A DNA stretch of 64,000 bases from Erythrobacter sp. Alg231-14 (GTDB taxonomy: Bacteria > Pseudomonadota > Alphaproteobacteria > Sphingomonadales > Sphingomonadaceae). The stretch's first letter is position 1; each line of letters begins with the position of its first letter. Both the position numbers and the translations under genes were made by a program. Below, piece after piece: positions 62,827-64,000 of the stretch. Under the pieces are notes generated by a model, which was not told where the DNA came from, did not search any database, and saw nothing but the letters and a program-made list of their open reading frames with translations. The stretch is from assembly GCF_900149685.1 (NCBI RefSeq), contig NZ_LT702999.1, positions 2,232,001 through 2,296,000 on the forward strand. Reading direction: 5' to 3'.

Positions 62827-63912
62827 GTGAATTCTCCACGAGACGGATTGATGAATAAGCGGGTTGCCCGCTTTGCCACCATGTTTCTAGCTGGGTTGGC
62901 TTTGGCTGCGTGCGATATCGCGCCGCAAGAACAAGGTCCGGCTCCGCCACGTCCGGCCAAGCTTTTGACGTTGGAACGGGCGTCAAGCCAAGCGTCGAAC
63001 AGTTTGCCCGCCGTGGTCCGTTCGGTTCGCAACACCGATTTGGCATTCCAAGTTGGTGGGCAAATTACCGAATGGAACGTCATCGACGGAGCGCGCTTTC
63101 AACGCGGCGATGTTATCGCAAGTCTGGATTCGCGCAGTTTCCAAGCGGCGTTGGCGCAAGCAGAGGCGCAGTATACAAACGCCGAAAGCGAGTATCAGCG
63201 CGCTTTAAGATTGATCGAAGAAGACGCCATTTCGCGCAGCGTCGTAGAAAATCGCGAAGCGCAATTGCAAGTGGCTCAGGCGACGCTCGACACGGCGCGA
63301 AAGAACCTATCGGACACCGTGCTTCGAGCGCCTTTTAGCGGCGGCGTTGGCCGGGCCAATGTGGAACAATTCCAAAATGTGGCGCCCCAACAATCGGTCT
63401 TGGTGTTGCAAAGCCGCGCCGTCGAAGCGGTTGTGAATGTGCCGGCAAGCTTTGTTTTGAATTCCAATCGCACCCGCTATTTCAACGTCGAAGTTGAATT
63501 GGACGCGGCCCCCGGTCAGCGCTTCTCAGCGACTTTTCGCGAAGCGGTGGGGCAAGCAGACAGCTCGACACAGACGTTCGAGGCGCATTTTGGTTTTGAG
63601 CCGCCCGATGAACTCGTCGTGTTGACGGGTATGACCGCGACGTTGTTCTTTGAAACAGAGGATATTGCGACCGACGAAGCAGAAGTCGGTGTGGCCGTCC
63701 CTCTTGCGGCCGTGATGACGCAAGAGGATCAACGGTATGTGTGGATCGTAACCGGGACTGATCGGGTTTTGGAACGGCGCGATGTTCAACTTGCCGATGG
63801 CGTCGGCGAAACCTTGGTCGTGGTGGACGGGTTGGAAATTGGCGATACTATTGTTGCTGCCGGTGGGGCGTATCTTCAGGCCGGGGATCGTGTGCGCACA
63901 TGGCAAGAATGA
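62827..63912 (+). CDS. RND efflux periplasmic adaptor (HlyD/MFP family lipoprotein)
   Basis: The 361-residue protein has a lipoprotein signal (FLAGLALAACD, Cys near 29). Next come the barrel-sandwich start (AFQVGGQITEWNVIDGARFQRGDVIASLD), a coiled-coil hairpin (LAQAEAQYTNAESEYQRALRLIEEDAISRSVVENREAQLQVAQATLDTARKNLSD), and a beta-barrel/membrane-proximal region (RAPFSGGVGR, AVEAVVNVPASF). It bridges an RND pump and an outer-membrane channel. AGGGG six bases before the GTG at 62827 supports that start; ATG 62851 is the alternative. The pump gene follows after 43 bases. Confidence 0.93.
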   Translation: MNSPRDGLMNKRVARFATMFLAGLALAACDIAPQEQGPAPPRPAKLLTLERASSQASNSLPAVVRSVRNTDLAFQVGGQITEWNVIDGARFQRGDVIASLDSRSFQAALAQAEAQYTNAESEYQRALRLIEEDAISRSVVENREAQLQVAQATLDTARKNLSDTVLRAPFSGGVGRANVEQFQNVAPQQSVLVLQSRAVEAVVNVPASFVLNSNRTRYFNVEVELDAAPGQRFSATFREAVGQADSSTQTFEAHFGFEPPDELVVLTGMTATLFFETEDIATDEAEVGVAVPLAAVMTQEDQRYVWIVTGTDRVLERRDVQLADGVGETLVVVDGLEIGDTIVAAGGAYLQAGDRVRTWQE

Positions 63913-63955
63913 TTGCACGCGGTAACCAACGGTATTGGCAAGAGGAACAGGGCAC

Positions 63956-64000
63956 GTGATCGATATCGCGGCCTATTCAATTCGCAACCGCTTGGTGATG
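63956..64000 (+). CDS. RND efflux permease, N-terminus only (cut by window end)
   Basis: Only 15 codons are inside the window (MIDIAAYSIRNRLVM, from a GTG with AGAGGAACAGG upstream). IAxYSIRNRLVx is the typical opening of RND-family inner-membrane pumps, so the reading as the permease partner of the adaptor is good despite the length. The remainder lies beyond position 64000. Confidence 0.8.
   Translation, partial: MIDIAAYSIRNRLVM

Noticed and set aside
1..64000. Mobile elements, tRNA/rRNA genes, CRISPR arrays
   Set aside because: I read for transposase, integrase and phage proteins, repeat-spacer arrays and tRNA-like ends and saw none; small tRNAs cannot be excluded without a covariance search.

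Overview
The window looks like the chromosome of a motile, aerobic alphaproteobacterium, most likely a sphingomonad of the Erythrobacteraceae type. This is inferred from a DUF6356 protein, a short PutA without a DNA-binding domain, an FlbD-like sigma-54 flagellar hierarchy running alongside FliA/FlgM, and a compact flagellin. Species cannot be named. No rRNA, tRNA, CRISPR array, insertion sequence, phage gene or integrase was seen. Genes are tightly packed, often with ATGA-type overlaps.

Region 1 (1-21.7 kb) is metabolic. It holds an exported LRAT/permuted-NlpC-like protein, bifunctional PutA, a YeiH-type transporter, an Lrp regulator that may be PutR, DUF6356, a CaiB/BaiF CoA-transferase with a YciI-like protein, a quinone oxidoreductase, MtnP, a GST and an aldehyde dehydrogenase. 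An exported alpha/beta hydrolase lies divergent from an operon of MBL-fold hydrolase, APH kinase fused to DUF6285, and acyl-CoA dehydrogenase. That operon resembles the LvaA/LvaB/LvaC 4-hydroxyacyl-CoA pathway, with LvaA and LvaB fused and a possible lactonase in front. A BASS transporter and a 1104-residue exported beta-propeller/amidohydrolase close the region.

Region 2 (21.7-60.5 kb) is a nearly complete flagellar locus in three main transcription blocks. Block A (minus strand) is flgA-flgM-flgN-lytic transglycosylase-flhA-fliA, behind a near-perfect sigma-54 promoter. A divergent GGDEF gene and a small MotA-like/MotB-like pair follow. Block B (plus strand) runs flgBCDEFGHIJKL-motA-motB and continues, with no visible terminator, into a large HAD-family protein and a SAM methyltransferase. 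It starts at a second sigma-54 promoter and ends at a strong hairpin shared with convergent fliC. Block C (plus strand) is flbD-fliEFGHIJKLMNOPQR-flhB-fliD-fliS. The likely cascade is FlbD plus sigma-54 for basal body and hook, then FliA released from FlgM for late genes. Oddities are a FliM without the CheY-binding peptide, NPMH instead of NPTH in FlhB, a very short FlgD, an FlgJ without muramidase domain, and no chemotaxis genes nearby.

Region 3 (60.5-64 kb) holds an alpha/beta hydrolase, NhaA, an RND membrane-fusion lipoprotein and the first codons of its RND permease, cut by the window edge.

Functions are assigned by reading the translated sequences; no database search was run. The likeliest new biology is the fused kinase module at 13.8-17.3 kb, the HAD/methyltransferase pair in the flagellar operon and the second MotA-like pair.
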